DNA of 56,020 bases. Origin: Eubacteriales bacterium (GTDB taxonomy: Bacteria > Bacillota > Clostridia > Lachnospirales > Lachnospiraceae). Shown here in pieces: positions 16,185 through 23,931 of this stretch. A program made the translations under genes and the position numbers. The stretch is taken from contig JAUNHB010000006.1 of NCBI GenBank assembly GCA_030524125.1, positions 1 to 56,020 on the forward strand, in the 5' to 3' direction. The notes under the pieces are model-generated. The model saw only the letters and a program-made list of their open reading frames with translations, made no database searches and was not told where the DNA came from. Each line of letters starts with the position of its first letter. Position 1 is the first letter of the stretch.

Positions 16185-18104
16185 ATGAAATTTGAAGCGA
16201 TGTTTCAGCCGATCACCATTGGAAGCATGACGGTTCCCAACCGGTTTGTCATGTGCCCCATGGGAAATAATTTTGCGGAGACGGACGGACGGCTCAGCGA
16301 GCGTTCGGCGGCCTACTACGGAGCCAGAGCCAGAGGCGGGTTCGGCCTGATCACCTTCGAGGCGACGGTGGTCTACGCCCAGGCCAAGGGCGGCCCGAGA
16401 AAGCCCTGCCTCTATTCGGACGACACTATCGACAGCTTCGCGGCCGCTGTCGCGGCCTGTCATCAGGCCGGAGCGAAGGTGTCCGTTCAGCTCCAGCACG
16501 CGGGTCCGGAGGGAAATTCCCGCGTCACCGGCTATCCGCTCAAGTCCGCCAGCGCGATCCCGGCCGGAGTGAAGACGGAGGTGCCGGAGGCGATCTCCAC
16601 AGAGGAGCTGTACCGGCTCATCGAGTGCTACGGGGACGCGGCGCTGCGGGCGCAGAAGGCCGGGGCGGACGCGGTGGAGGTTCACTGCGCCCACGGATAT
16701 CTGGTCAGCTCTTTCATCTCCGAGCGGACGAACAAGCGGCAGGACGAGTTCGGCGGATGCTTTGAGAACCGTATGAGGCTGCCCCGCCTGATCCTTGAAA
16801 ATATCCGGAAAAAGACCGGCGGATCGCTGGCCGTCATCTGCCGGATCAACGGCTCGGACGATGTGGCGGGCGGACAGACGCCTCAGGACGCGGCGGCGGT
16901 GGCAGCCTATCTGGAGAGAGAGTGCGGCGCGGACGCGCTCCATGTGTCCCGCGCGGTGCATCTCCACGACGAATATATGTGGGCGCCCAGCCTGCTCCAC
17001 GAGGGCTTCAGCGCGGGCTGCGTCACGGAGATCAAACGCGCCGTCAGGATCCCGGTCATCACGGTGGGACGGTACACGGAGCCGCAGTTTGCGGAGCTCA
17101 TGGTGGAAGAGGGAAGGACCGATCTGGTGGCGTTCGGAAGACAGAGCATCGCGGATCCGGAGCTCCCGAACAAGGCGAGGGAGGGGAAACTTGCCCTTTT
17201 AAATCCGTGCATCGGATGTCTCCAGGGATGCGTGCCCAATATGTTCAGGGGCGAGGCCATCACCTGTCTGGTGAATCCGCTTGTGGGACGGGAGAGAGAG
17301 CTTGTTCCGGCAGAACGGAAAAAGAAGGTCATGGTCATCGGCGGCGGTCCGGGAGGACTGTACGCGGCTTATGTGTGCGCACTCCGCGGACACGAGGTCT
17401 CTCTGTATGAGAAAAAGGCCATGCTGGGCGGAAACATGCGTCTGGCCGCCTACCCGCCGGGAAAGGGCTGCATCAACGGCATGATCTGCGGACTGATCAA
17501 CAACTGTAAGGCGCAGGGCGTAAAGCTGGAGACCGGCGTCGAGGCGACGGCGGAGCTGGTGAAGGAGCAGGCTCCGGACGCCGTCATCGTGGCCACCGGC
17601 TCCGACCCGCTGGTGCTCCCGATCCCCGGCATCGAGAAATCCATCCATGCGGCCGACGTACTGGACGGAAAGGTAAAGCCCGGAGAAAAGGTGCTGGTGG
17701 TCGGCGGCGGTATGGTCGGCTGCGAGACGGCGGAGTTTCTGGGCGAACTGGGACATAAGGTGTCCGTCATCGAGCTGCGCGGCGAGCTGGGAGCCGACGT
17801 GATCCCGGAGCATAAAAAGTTTCTGATGAAGGCCCTCCGGGAGTACGGCGTGCAGGGGATCACAAACGCCAAGGTCACGGGATTTTTCGAGGACGGCGTC
17901 TCCTATGCGATGGAGGACGGAAGCGAGGGCCGCGTGGAGGGCATGGACAGCGTCGTGCTGGCCATGGGCTACCGGAACCACGACGTGCTGAGCAAGGAGT
18001 TGGAGAGCCTTGTGGACGAGGTCTATGTGGTGGGCGACGCCACGAGAGCCCGCCGGGCGCTGGACGCGACGAGAGAAGCGCTGGATGCGGCGCTGAGCAT
18101 TTAG
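16185..18104 (+). CDS. NADH:flavin oxidoreductase, 2-enoate reductase/BaiCD-like (FMN, 4Fe-4S, FAD)
   Basis: 639 residues in three parts. Residues 1-335 are an Old Yellow Enzyme TIM barrel (FQPITIGSMTVPNRFVMCPMG; VEVHCAHGYLVSSF; RQSIADPELPNKA). Residues about 340-370 hold the Fe-S cluster motif CIGCLQGC with a fourth Cys 11 residues on (CX2CX3CX11C). The rest has two Rossmann folds: VMVIGGGPGGLYAA for FAD and VLVVGGGMVGCETAEF for NADH. Relatives reduce C=C bonds of enoates or enoyl-CoA esters anaerobically (2-enoate reductase, FldZ, BaiCD/BaiH, FadH). Here it may reduce the ring double bond of a shikimate-type acid; that is inference from the operon. ATG 16185 has GGGGAG upstream. Confidence 0.9.
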   Translation: MKFEAMFQPITIGSMTVPNRFVMCPMGNNFAETDGRLSERSAAYYGARARGGFGLITFEATVVYAQAKGGPRKPCLYSDDTIDSFAAAVAACHQAGAKVSVQLQHAGPEGNSRVTGYPLKSASAIPAGVKTEVPEAISTEELYRLIECYGDAALRAQKAGADAVEVHCAHGYLVSSFISERTNKRQDEFGGCFENRMRLPRLILENIRKKTGGSLAVICRINGSDDVAGGQTPQDAAAVAAYLERECGADALHVSRAVHLHDEYMWAPSLLHEGFSAGCVTEIKRAVRIPVITVGRYTEPQFAELMVEEGRTDLVAFGRQSIADPELPNKAREGKLALLNPCIGCLQGCVPNMFRGEAITCLVNPLVGRERELVPAERKKKVMVIGGGPGGLYAAYVCALRGHEVSLYEKKAMLGGNMRLAAYPPGKGCINGMICGLINNCKAQGVKLETGVEATAELVKEQAPDAVIVATGSDPLVLPIPGIEKSIHAADVLDGKVKPGEKVLVVGGGMVGCETAEFLGELGHKVSVIELRGELGADVIPEHKKFLMKALREYGVQGITNAKVTGFFEDGVSYAMEDGSEGRVEGMDSVVLAMGYRNHDVLSKELESLVDEVYVVGDATRARRALDATREALDAALSI

Positions 18105-18126
18105 AGAAGAAGCGGAGGAAGAAGAA

Positions 18127-18996
18127 ATGGAGATCAATGGAAGAACCGGATTTTACTGCCTGATCGGTTCGCCGGTGGGGCACTCAGGCTCCCCGGCCAT
18201 GTACAATTACAGCTTTCAGAGAACGGGGCTTGACGACGTGTATCTGGCCTTCGACGTGAAGCTTGAAGAGATGGACGCGGCCGTGAACGGGCTGAAGACG
18301 CTGGGCTGCAAGGGCTTCAACGTGACGATGCCCTGCAAGACGCGGGCGGCCCAGATGGCGGACGAGCTGTCCGATGCGGCGCGGCTCATCGGCGCGTGCA
18401 ACACGGTGGTGATCCGGGACGGACGGCTCATCGGCCACAACACGGACGGCATTGGCTTTGTGAGAAATCTGAAGGAGCAGGGCGTGGACGTCCGGGGAAA
18501 GACCATGACGGTCATGGGCGCGGGCGGAGCCGCCACCGCCATCCAGGTGCAGTCGGCGCTGGACGGCGTGAAAAAGCTTCATATTTTTAACCGGGAGGAC
18601 GAGTTCGCGGCGAACACCCGCAGCACGGCCGCAAAGATCCGGGAGCTGCTTCCGGACGTGGAGGTGGAGCTGTTCCCGCTGGAGGACAGCAGGGCCCTGT
18701 ATGACAGGATCGCAGAGAGCGACATTCTCGTCAACGCCACCAAGGCGGGGATGAAGCCCTTGGAGGACGTGTCGCTGATCGGGGACGCCTCGGTCTTCCG
18801 GCCGGAGCTCGTGGTGGCGGACGCCGTCTACAACCCGCGCGAGACGAAGATGATCCGGGAAGCGCGTAAGGCGGGCTGCCGGGTCGCCGTGGGAGGCATC
18901 GGCATGCTGCTGCGTCAGGGCGAGGCCGCGTTCCACATCTTCACGGGAAAGACCATGCCCACGGACGAAGTATACGAGAAATTTTTTAAGGAATAA
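18127..18996 (+). CDS. aroE: Shikimate/quinate dehydrogenase
   Basis: A 289-residue AroE-family enzyme, NAD(P)-dependent interconversion of shikimate and 3-dehydroshikimate (or quinate and 3-dehydroquinate). Substrate-binding motifs are visible: GSPVGHSGSPAMYN (Ser motif), NVTMPCKT with the catalytic Lys, GACNTVV, and HNTDGIGF with the catalytic Asp; a Rossmann fold follows (VMGAGGAATAI). The C-terminal GGIGMLLRQGEAAFHIFTG is intact. As it sits in an operon with a transporter and a LysR regulator rather than with aromatic amino acid genes, it is probably catabolic or a side-pathway enzyme and not the housekeeping AroE. GGAGG precedes the ATG. Confidence 0.92.
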   Translation: MEINGRTGFYCLIGSPVGHSGSPAMYNYSFQRTGLDDVYLAFDVKLEEMDAAVNGLKTLGCKGFNVTMPCKTRAAQMADELSDAARLIGACNTVVIRDGRLIGHNTDGIGFVRNLKEQGVDVRGKTMTVMGAGGAATAIQVQSALDGVKKLHIFNREDEFAANTRSTAAKIRELLPDVEVELFPLEDSRALYDRIAESDILVNATKAGMKPLEDVSLIGDASVFRPELVVADAVYNPRETKMIREARKAGCRVAVGGIGMLLRQGEAAFHIFTGKTMPTDEVYEKFFKE

Positions 18997-19005
18997 AACG
19001 GGAAA

Positions 19006-19782
19006 TCAAAGCCCGCGGTCTGCTTCGTTTCTTCGCGGAGCATTGCCGGCAATGGCTTCGTCCAGCAGTCTGAGCATCCGCTGTCTGTCCTCCGGAAGCG
19101 TGCCTTCGACCGGGACAAAATTGGAAGCGTGATTGCTGGTGAAGTGCAGGCGCTCCGTGTCAAGACGCTCGAGAAGCTGTCTGGTTTCCAGCAGGCATTC
19201 CGTATCGTTGAGGACATGGAAGGAGCCCTGTTCGATATCGCGGTACATTTTGGTTCCCCGGACAGGCGTATAAGTCATGGCGGCCAGATCCGTCGGCTTC
19301 ATCTGGTTGATGATGTCGGCGGTTGCGGCCGCATTTTCTTTGGAACGTTCTTTTCCGGCCAGACCGATCAGAACGATCGCATACAGCTGCATTCCTGCGT
19401 CGACGAGACTTCTTCCCGCTTCCAGCATCTGCGCGGCGCTGACGCCCTTGCAGGTGTCCTTCAGAACTTTCTCATCTCCGCTTTCCACGCCCAGATATGC
19501 CTTTGTCAGACCTGCCTCGCAGAGCATCCGCAATTCCTCTCTGCTTTTGGAGAGCGTGCTCTTCGGGCCTGCGTAGGTGGCCACCTCCTGAAGTTCCGGA
19601 AACGTCCTCTTCAGCTTGTGGAGGATTTTCAGCAGATCGGCCGTCGGCATGGCGATCGCGTCGCCGTCGCACAGGAATACCTGATGGACGGTCCCAAGAC
19701 GCCGTTTTGCCGTCCCGATATCCTCCATGATCTCTGAAAGAGGACGGACTCTGTATTTCTTATCCTTGAACATCCCGCAAAA
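19006..19782 (-). pseudogene. Radical SAM protein gene, 5'-truncated
   Basis: Residues from CGMFKDKKYRVRPLSEIMEDI to the stop at 19006 look like the body and C-terminus of a B12-independent radical SAM protein: GVESGDEKVLKDTCKGVS, YAIVLIGLAGKERS, and the FVPVEGTLPEDR ending. In such proteins the Fe-S motif CX3CX2C precedes GMFKD; only the last Cys (FCGM) remains. The open frame runs on to 19914 only because it is antisense to the HxlR gene, and that extension has no Cys at the needed spacing. The protein cannot bind the cluster as encoded. It is probably the result of a deletion or rearrangement that ends at about 19,780, exactly at the HxlR start. Confidence 0.7.
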
Positions 19783-20115
19783 ATGGAACCTGTATCCCAT
19801 GAAACCTACACAGACAAATGCCCGCTTCGATATGCGCTGGATAAGATCGGCGGAAAATGGAAAATACCGATCCTGTGGATGCTGAATATCCATGGGACCA
19901 TGCGGTTCAATCAATTAAAAAAAGAGATCCACGGCATCACAAACGCGATGCTGGCCGGTTCGCTCCAGGAGCTCATGGAGGACGGCCTCGTGGAACGGGT
20001 CCAGTACAATGAAATGCCGCTCCGCGTGGAATATTTTCTGACCGAAGCCGGAACGGCGCTTTTTCCGATCCTGTCGCAGATCACAGAATGGGGAAAGGAG
20101 CAGCAGAAAAAATAG
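19783..20115 (+). CDS. HxlR-family transcriptional regulator
   Basis: A 110-residue protein with the standard HxlR winged helix: CPLRYALDKIGGKWKIPILWML, LKKEIHGITNAMLAGSLQELMEDGLV, YNEMPLRVEYFLTEAG. Length and ends are normal. The oddity is upstream: no ribosome site is visible before ATG 19783, and the bases immediately upstream are the antisense of the truncated radical SAM gene. It therefore appears to have lost its own leader. HxlR proteins sense redox stress or electrophiles through N-terminal Cys, and one Cys is present here (C13). Confidence 0.85.
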   Translation: MEPVSHETYTDKCPLRYALDKIGGKWKIPILWMLNIHGTMRFNQLKKEIHGITNAMLAGSLQELMEDGLVERVQYNEMPLRVEYFLTEAGTALFPILSQITEWGKEQQKK

Positions 20116-20149
20116 TCTGTTTCCTGCCTTTTCAGACGCTTTTATATTT

Positions 20150-20187
20150 TTCGGAAAGAAATCGAATATAATTGATATTTTTCCGAA
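20150..20187. promoter_or_regulatory. Inverted repeat overlapping the -35 of the AAA/PDDEXK gene
   Basis: TTCGGAAA (20150-20157) and TTTCCGAA (20180-20187) are perfect inverted arms around an AT-rich centre. The right arm and centre overlap TTGATA of the promoter. It could be an operator for the HTH of the downstream protein or a terminator for the HxlR gene 35 bases upstream; no clear T tract follows. Confidence 0.5.
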
Positions 20188-20200
20188 TAAAAGTTATAAT
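20172..20200 (+). promoter_or_regulatory. Near-consensus sigma-A promoter of the AAA/PDDEXK gene
   Basis: TTGATA (20172-20177), 17-base spacer, TATAAT (20195-20200), 43 bases before ATG 20244. Confidence 0.75.
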
Positions 20201-20243
20201 CAGAAAAGGAAACATCCGCATCAATGAGAGGAGAGGGACGCCG

Positions 20244-22133
20244 ATGAAAACTTGCAGGGAAATGGCAGAAAGATGGAGTGTGACAGAGCGCACGGTGACG
20301 GCATTCTGTAAATCCGGAAGGATTCCCGGAGCTGTGAAGAACGGAAAGAGCTGGCAGATTCCGGACGATGCGGAAAAGCCTGCCGACGGCCGGGTTTTAT
20401 CCGGAAAATACAGGAAGAAGACCGCGCCCGGGAGGAAAAAATCGCTTCCCATCGGCATTTCGGATTACGTGCGCGCGCAGTCCGAATATTACTACGTTGA
20501 TAAAACGCTGCTGATCAGGGAATTTTTAGATCAGAAGCCGCTGGTGTCCCTGTTTACCAGACCGAGACGATTTGGAAAAACCTTGAATATGGATATGCTC
20601 AGAGTGTTCTTTGAGATATCGGAGGAAGACACGGGCAGATATTTCAAAGACAAGGCCATCTGGAGATGCGGGGAAACCTATCGCGCGCATCAGGGGAAAT
20701 ATCCCGTCGTGTTCCTTACCTTTAAGGATGTGAAATTTGACTCGTGGGAGGCGACGCTGGATAAGATCCGCGGTCTTCTGCAGGAAGAATATGGACGGCA
20801 TCAGGAGCTTATGGACAGCGACAGGATCGCGGGATATGAGAAGGAGTATTTCGGGAGGATCCTGAAGGGAACGGCAAACGAGGTGGAGCTTACCTGTGCG
20901 CTTGAGAAATTATCGAAGATGCTGGCGTCACATTACAGCAAAGCGCCGGTTATCATCATTGACGAATATGACACGCCGATCCATGAGGGGTATTCCAAGG
21001 AATTTTATGACGAGATCATCGGATTTATGAGAAATTTCTTCTCGGGAGCATTTAAGGACAATAAGAATTTGTCCTATGGATTTCTTACCGGGATTTTCCG
21101 CATTGCGCAGGAAAGTATTTTCAGCGGTCTTAACAATCTGAGCGTAAATTCTGTGATGGACGAGGCATATGACCGTTACTTCGGTTTTACAGAGGCGGAA
21201 GTACAGGAGCTGCTGGAATACTATGGAGCGGCGGAGAAAGAGGCGGAGCTGAAGGACTGGTATGACGGTTATCTTTTTGGGCGGGAAGAGATCTATAACC
21301 CATGGTCCGTGATCAATTATCTCTCAAAAGGGTGCGTCCCGCAGGCCTACTGGGTAAATACCGGAAAAAATGAAATTCTGGAAGAGGTTTTGAGGACGGC
21401 GACAGATGACATTACAGAAAGACTGTTTGCGCTTTTGCAGGGGGAGAGAGTGATCGCGAGGATCGATCAGAATGTCGTTTACAGATCCCTTTTGGACGAT
21501 CCTGCCAATATATACAGCCTGCTTCTGGTGGCGGGTTATTTAAAAACGCCGAAGAAAGAACTGCAGGCCGACGGTTCCTATCTGTGCGAGGTGTCCATTC
21601 CCAACAGAGAGATCGCTGCGGTCTATAAGAGTGAAATCTTATCGCACCTGCTGCAGATCGGGGCGATCACAAGGACTACCGCGGATCAGATCGCGGAGAG
21701 TCTTTATGCAAATGATCTGGAGAAGCTGCAAAATGCCATCGCGGAATATATGGAAAAAACGGTCAGCTTTTACGACGCAGGAGCGGAAGGCTTTTACCAC
21801 GGGCTTGTCCTCGGACTGATCGCGTTGATGGACAATCAGTACAAGATAAGATCCAACAGAGAATCCGGAGACGGAAGATATGATATCAGCCTGATCCCCC
21901 GGGAACAAAGATATCCGGGAATCATCATGGAATTAAAATGGCGGAGCCGTCTGAATGCAGACGATCTGGAAGCGCTGGCGGAAGACGCGCTGGCGCAGAT
22001 CGATGACAGGAGATATGGCGCCGAAATGGAAGAAGAAGGGCTCCGGAAGATACTGAAGCTGGGGATCGCGTTTTCCGGCAAGCGGGTGAGCATAAAACAG
22101 AGGAGTAGCAGGGGCGCGTCCGGCCGCATCTGA
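20244..22133 (+). CDS. HTH - AAA-ATPase-like - PDDEXK nuclease protein
   Basis: 629 residues. Start ATG 20244 follows GAGAGGAGAGGG. Residues 1-50 are an excisionase/MerR-like HTH (EMAERWSVTERTVTAFCKSGRIPGAVKNGKSWQIP). From about residue 70 it is the AAA-ATPase_like family (PF09820): P-loop RPRRFGKTL, Walker B VIIIDEYDTPI. The C-terminus matches the PDDEXK_9 domain (PF08011), with YDISLIP and MELKWR supplying the Asp and E-x-K residues. The family is abundant in gut Firmicutes and Bacteroidetes and its role is unproven; the extra DNA-binding head is less usual. Codon use is AT-richer than the flanks, suggesting transfer. Promoter and inverted repeat upstream suggest self-control. Confidence 0.8.
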   Translation: MKTCREMAERWSVTERTVTAFCKSGRIPGAVKNGKSWQIPDDAEKPADGRVLSGKYRKKTAPGRKKSLPIGISDYVRAQSEYYYVDKTLLIREFLDQKPLVSLFTRPRRFGKTLNMDMLRVFFEISEEDTGRYFKDKAIWRCGETYRAHQGKYPVVFLTFKDVKFDSWEATLDKIRGLLQEEYGRHQELMDSDRIAGYEKEYFGRILKGTANEVELTCALEKLSKMLASHYSKAPVIIIDEYDTPIHEGYSKEFYDEIIGFMRNFFSGAFKDNKNLSYGFLTGIFRIAQESIFSGLNNLSVNSVMDEAYDRYFGFTEAEVQELLEYYGAAEKEAELKDWYDGYLFGREEIYNPWSVINYLSKGCVPQAYWVNTGKNEILEEVLRTATDDITERLFALLQGERVIARIDQNVVYRSLLDDPANIYSLLLVAGYLKTPKKELQADGSYLCEVSIPNREIAAVYKSEILSHLLQIGAITRTTADQIAESLYANDLEKLQNAIAEYMEKTVSFYDAGAEGFYHGLVLGLIALMDNQYKIRSNRESGDGRYDISLIPREQRYPGIIMELKWRSRLNADDLEALAEDALAQIDDRRYGAEMEEEGLRKILKLGIAFSGKRVSIKQRSSRGASGRI

Positions 22134-22240
22134 GCAGCTCCGGATAATTGATTTTTCAGGAGAATCGTTATATACTGTTACAAGAATCGCGGCGGCGGGC
22201 GCGTCCGCGGATCAGGAATACAGATGAGGAGGGAGCGTTC

Positions 22241-22732
22241 ATGCATGTGATCGTCAGAGCGTATACGGAAGCGGATCTGGACGCCATGAACCGGATATGG
22301 AACGAGGTCGTGGAGGACGGGACCGCGTTTCCGCAGGAGGAGAAGCTGACGGAGGAGACCGGCAGGGCGTTTTTCGCGGAGCAGACGTATGCGGCGGTGG
22401 CGGAGGATGCGGATACGGGGGAGATCCTCGGGCTTTATATTCTGCATCCCAATAATATCGGGCGGTGCGGGCATATCTGCAACGCCAGCTATGCGGTGAG
22501 CGCATTCCGCAGAGGGCTTCATATCGGGGAGCTGCTGGTGCGGGACTGTCTGGAGCAGGGACGCCGTTTCGGCTTCCGGGTACTGCAGTTCAACGCGGTG
22601 GTCGCGGGAAATATTCACGCGCGGCACCTGTACGAGCGGCTGGGATTCGTCCAGCTTGGCGTGATCCCGGGAGGATTTCGCAGGAAGGACGGCATCTATG
22701 AGGACATCTGTCCGTATTATCGGGAGCTGTGA
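22241..22732 (+). CDS. GNAT-family N-acetyltransferase
   Basis: 163 residues from ATG 22241 (GAGGAGGG upstream; a longer frame from 22148 has no ribosome site). The GNAT fold is shown by the N-terminal VRAYTEADLDAMNRIWNEV, the acetyl-CoA loop region FRRGLHIGELLVRDCLEQGRRFGF, and the C-terminal HARHLYERLGFVQLGVIPGGFRRKDG. Substrate cannot be deduced. It precedes cobT by 134 bases, in which no riboswitch or terminator was recognised. Confidence 0.85.
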   Translation: MHVIVRAYTEADLDAMNRIWNEVVEDGTAFPQEEKLTEETGRAFFAEQTYAAVAEDADTGEILGLYILHPNNIGRCGHICNASYAVSAFRRGLHIGELLVRDCLEQGRRFGFRVLQFNAVVAGNIHARHLYERLGFVQLGVIPGGFRRKDGIYEDICPYYREL

Positions 22733-22866
22733 GCGGGGAAGACAGGACAAAGACCGGGCCGTCCGGAGGAGACTGCGGCGCGGGAGCGCGTAAGATCGCG
22801 CGGGAACGGCAGACAGCGGGAGCGCGCGTGGCGGGGGCCACGGAGAGAAGAAAAGGAGAACGTACA

Positions 22867-23928
22867 ATGAGGGAACTGGAAGCCTTGATAGAGGAGATCC
22901 GGCCCGCCGACAGGGCGGCGGAAGAGGAAGCGTGGAAATGCTGGGATTCGCTGTGCAAGCCGCTGCGGGGGCTTGGATGGCTGGAGGAGACGCTGACGCA
23001 GATCGCGGGGATCATGGGAACTCCCCATCCCCATCCGGATAAGCGGGCGGTCGTCATCATGGGCGCGGACAACGGCGTCGTGGAGGAGGGCGTGACGCAG
23101 ACGGACAGCTCCGTCACCATGCAGGTGCTGGAAAATATGGGAAACGATCTTTCCACGGCCTGTATCATGAGCCGTCTGGCGGGCTGCGATATGATCCCGG
23201 TGAACATCGGCGGACTGACGGACGGGACCCATCCGAAGATCCGCAACCGGGTCGTCCGGCACGGCACCGGAAATATCGCGAAAGGCCCGGCCATGACCCG
23301 GGAGGAGTGCGAGAGAGCGATCCTGACGGGCGTGCGGATGATCGGGGAGCTGAAGGAAGAGGGCTATCAGCTCATCGTGACCGGAGAGATGGGGATCGGC
23401 AACACGACCACCAGCTCGGCCTGCGCGGCGGTCCTCTTCGAGAAGGATCCGGCGGAGGTGACCGGGCGCGGGGCGGGACTCTCCAGCGAGGGACTGACCC
23501 GGAAGATCGACGCGATCCGCCGGGCCATCGAGGTGAACCGTCCCGACCGGACGGACGCGGTGGATGTGATCGCGAAGGTGGGAGGTCTGGACATCGCGGG
23601 GATGGTCGGCTGCTATCTGGGAGCGGCCAGATACAGGATGCCCATCCTGATCGACGGCTTTATCTCGGCGATAGCTGCCTATCTGGCGTGCATGCTCTGC
23701 GGGACGGCCAAAGAATATATGATCCCGACCCACTGCTCGGCGGAGCCGGCGGCGGCCATGGTCATGGAGCGGCTCGGCATGGAAGCGCCCCTTCACGCGG
23801 GGATGCATCTGGGAGAGGGGACCGGCGCGATCATGGGTCTGTCCCTCATCGATCAGGCGCTGAACGTGTACTACCATGTGGCCACCTGGGACGGTGCGCA
23901 CGTGGAGCAGTACACCCATCAGGTATAG
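22867..23928 (+). CDS. cobT: Nicotinate-nucleotide-dimethylbenzimidazole phosphoribosyltransferase
   Basis: 353 residues from ATG 22867 (AAAAGGAG upstream). It makes alpha-ribazole phosphate for the lower ligand of cobalamin from nicotinate mononucleotide and dimethylbenzimidazole. Typical motifs are MGADNGVVEEGVTQ, GEMGIGNTTTSSA (phosphate-binding), and HCSAEPAAAMVMERLG with GEGTGAIMGL; the catalytic Glu of CobT lies near the C-terminus (HLGEGTGA). It is the first gene of a 13-gene operon with late corrinoid genes. The enzyme can accept other lower-ligand bases in some anaerobes. Confidence 0.95.
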   Translation: MRELEALIEEIRPADRAAEEEAWKCWDSLCKPLRGLGWLEETLTQIAGIMGTPHPHPDKRAVVIMGADNGVVEEGVTQTDSSVTMQVLENMGNDLSTACIMSRLAGCDMIPVNIGGLTDGTHPKIRNRVVRHGTGNIAKGPAMTREECERAILTGVRMIGELKEEGYQLIVTGEMGIGNTTTSSACAAVLFEKDPAEVTGRGAGLSSEGLTRKIDAIRRAIEVNRPDRTDAVDVIAKVGGLDIAGMVGCYLGAARYRMPILIDGFISAIAAYLACMLCGTAKEYMIPTHCSAEPAAAMVMERLGMEAPLHAGMHLGEGTGAIMGLSLIDQALNVYYHVATWDGAHVEQYTHQV

Positions 23929-23931
23929 AGA

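Noticed and set aside
19783-19914. N-terminal extension of the radical SAM reading frame to 19914
   Set aside because: This segment is the antisense of the HxlR coding region and has no cluster Cys at the needed spacing.
22733-22866. Possible cobalamin riboswitch upstream of cobT
   Set aside because: GGAGGAGACTGCGGC loosely resembles part of the conserved core, but no B12 box, GCCACTG-type element or coherent multi-stem fold could be found.
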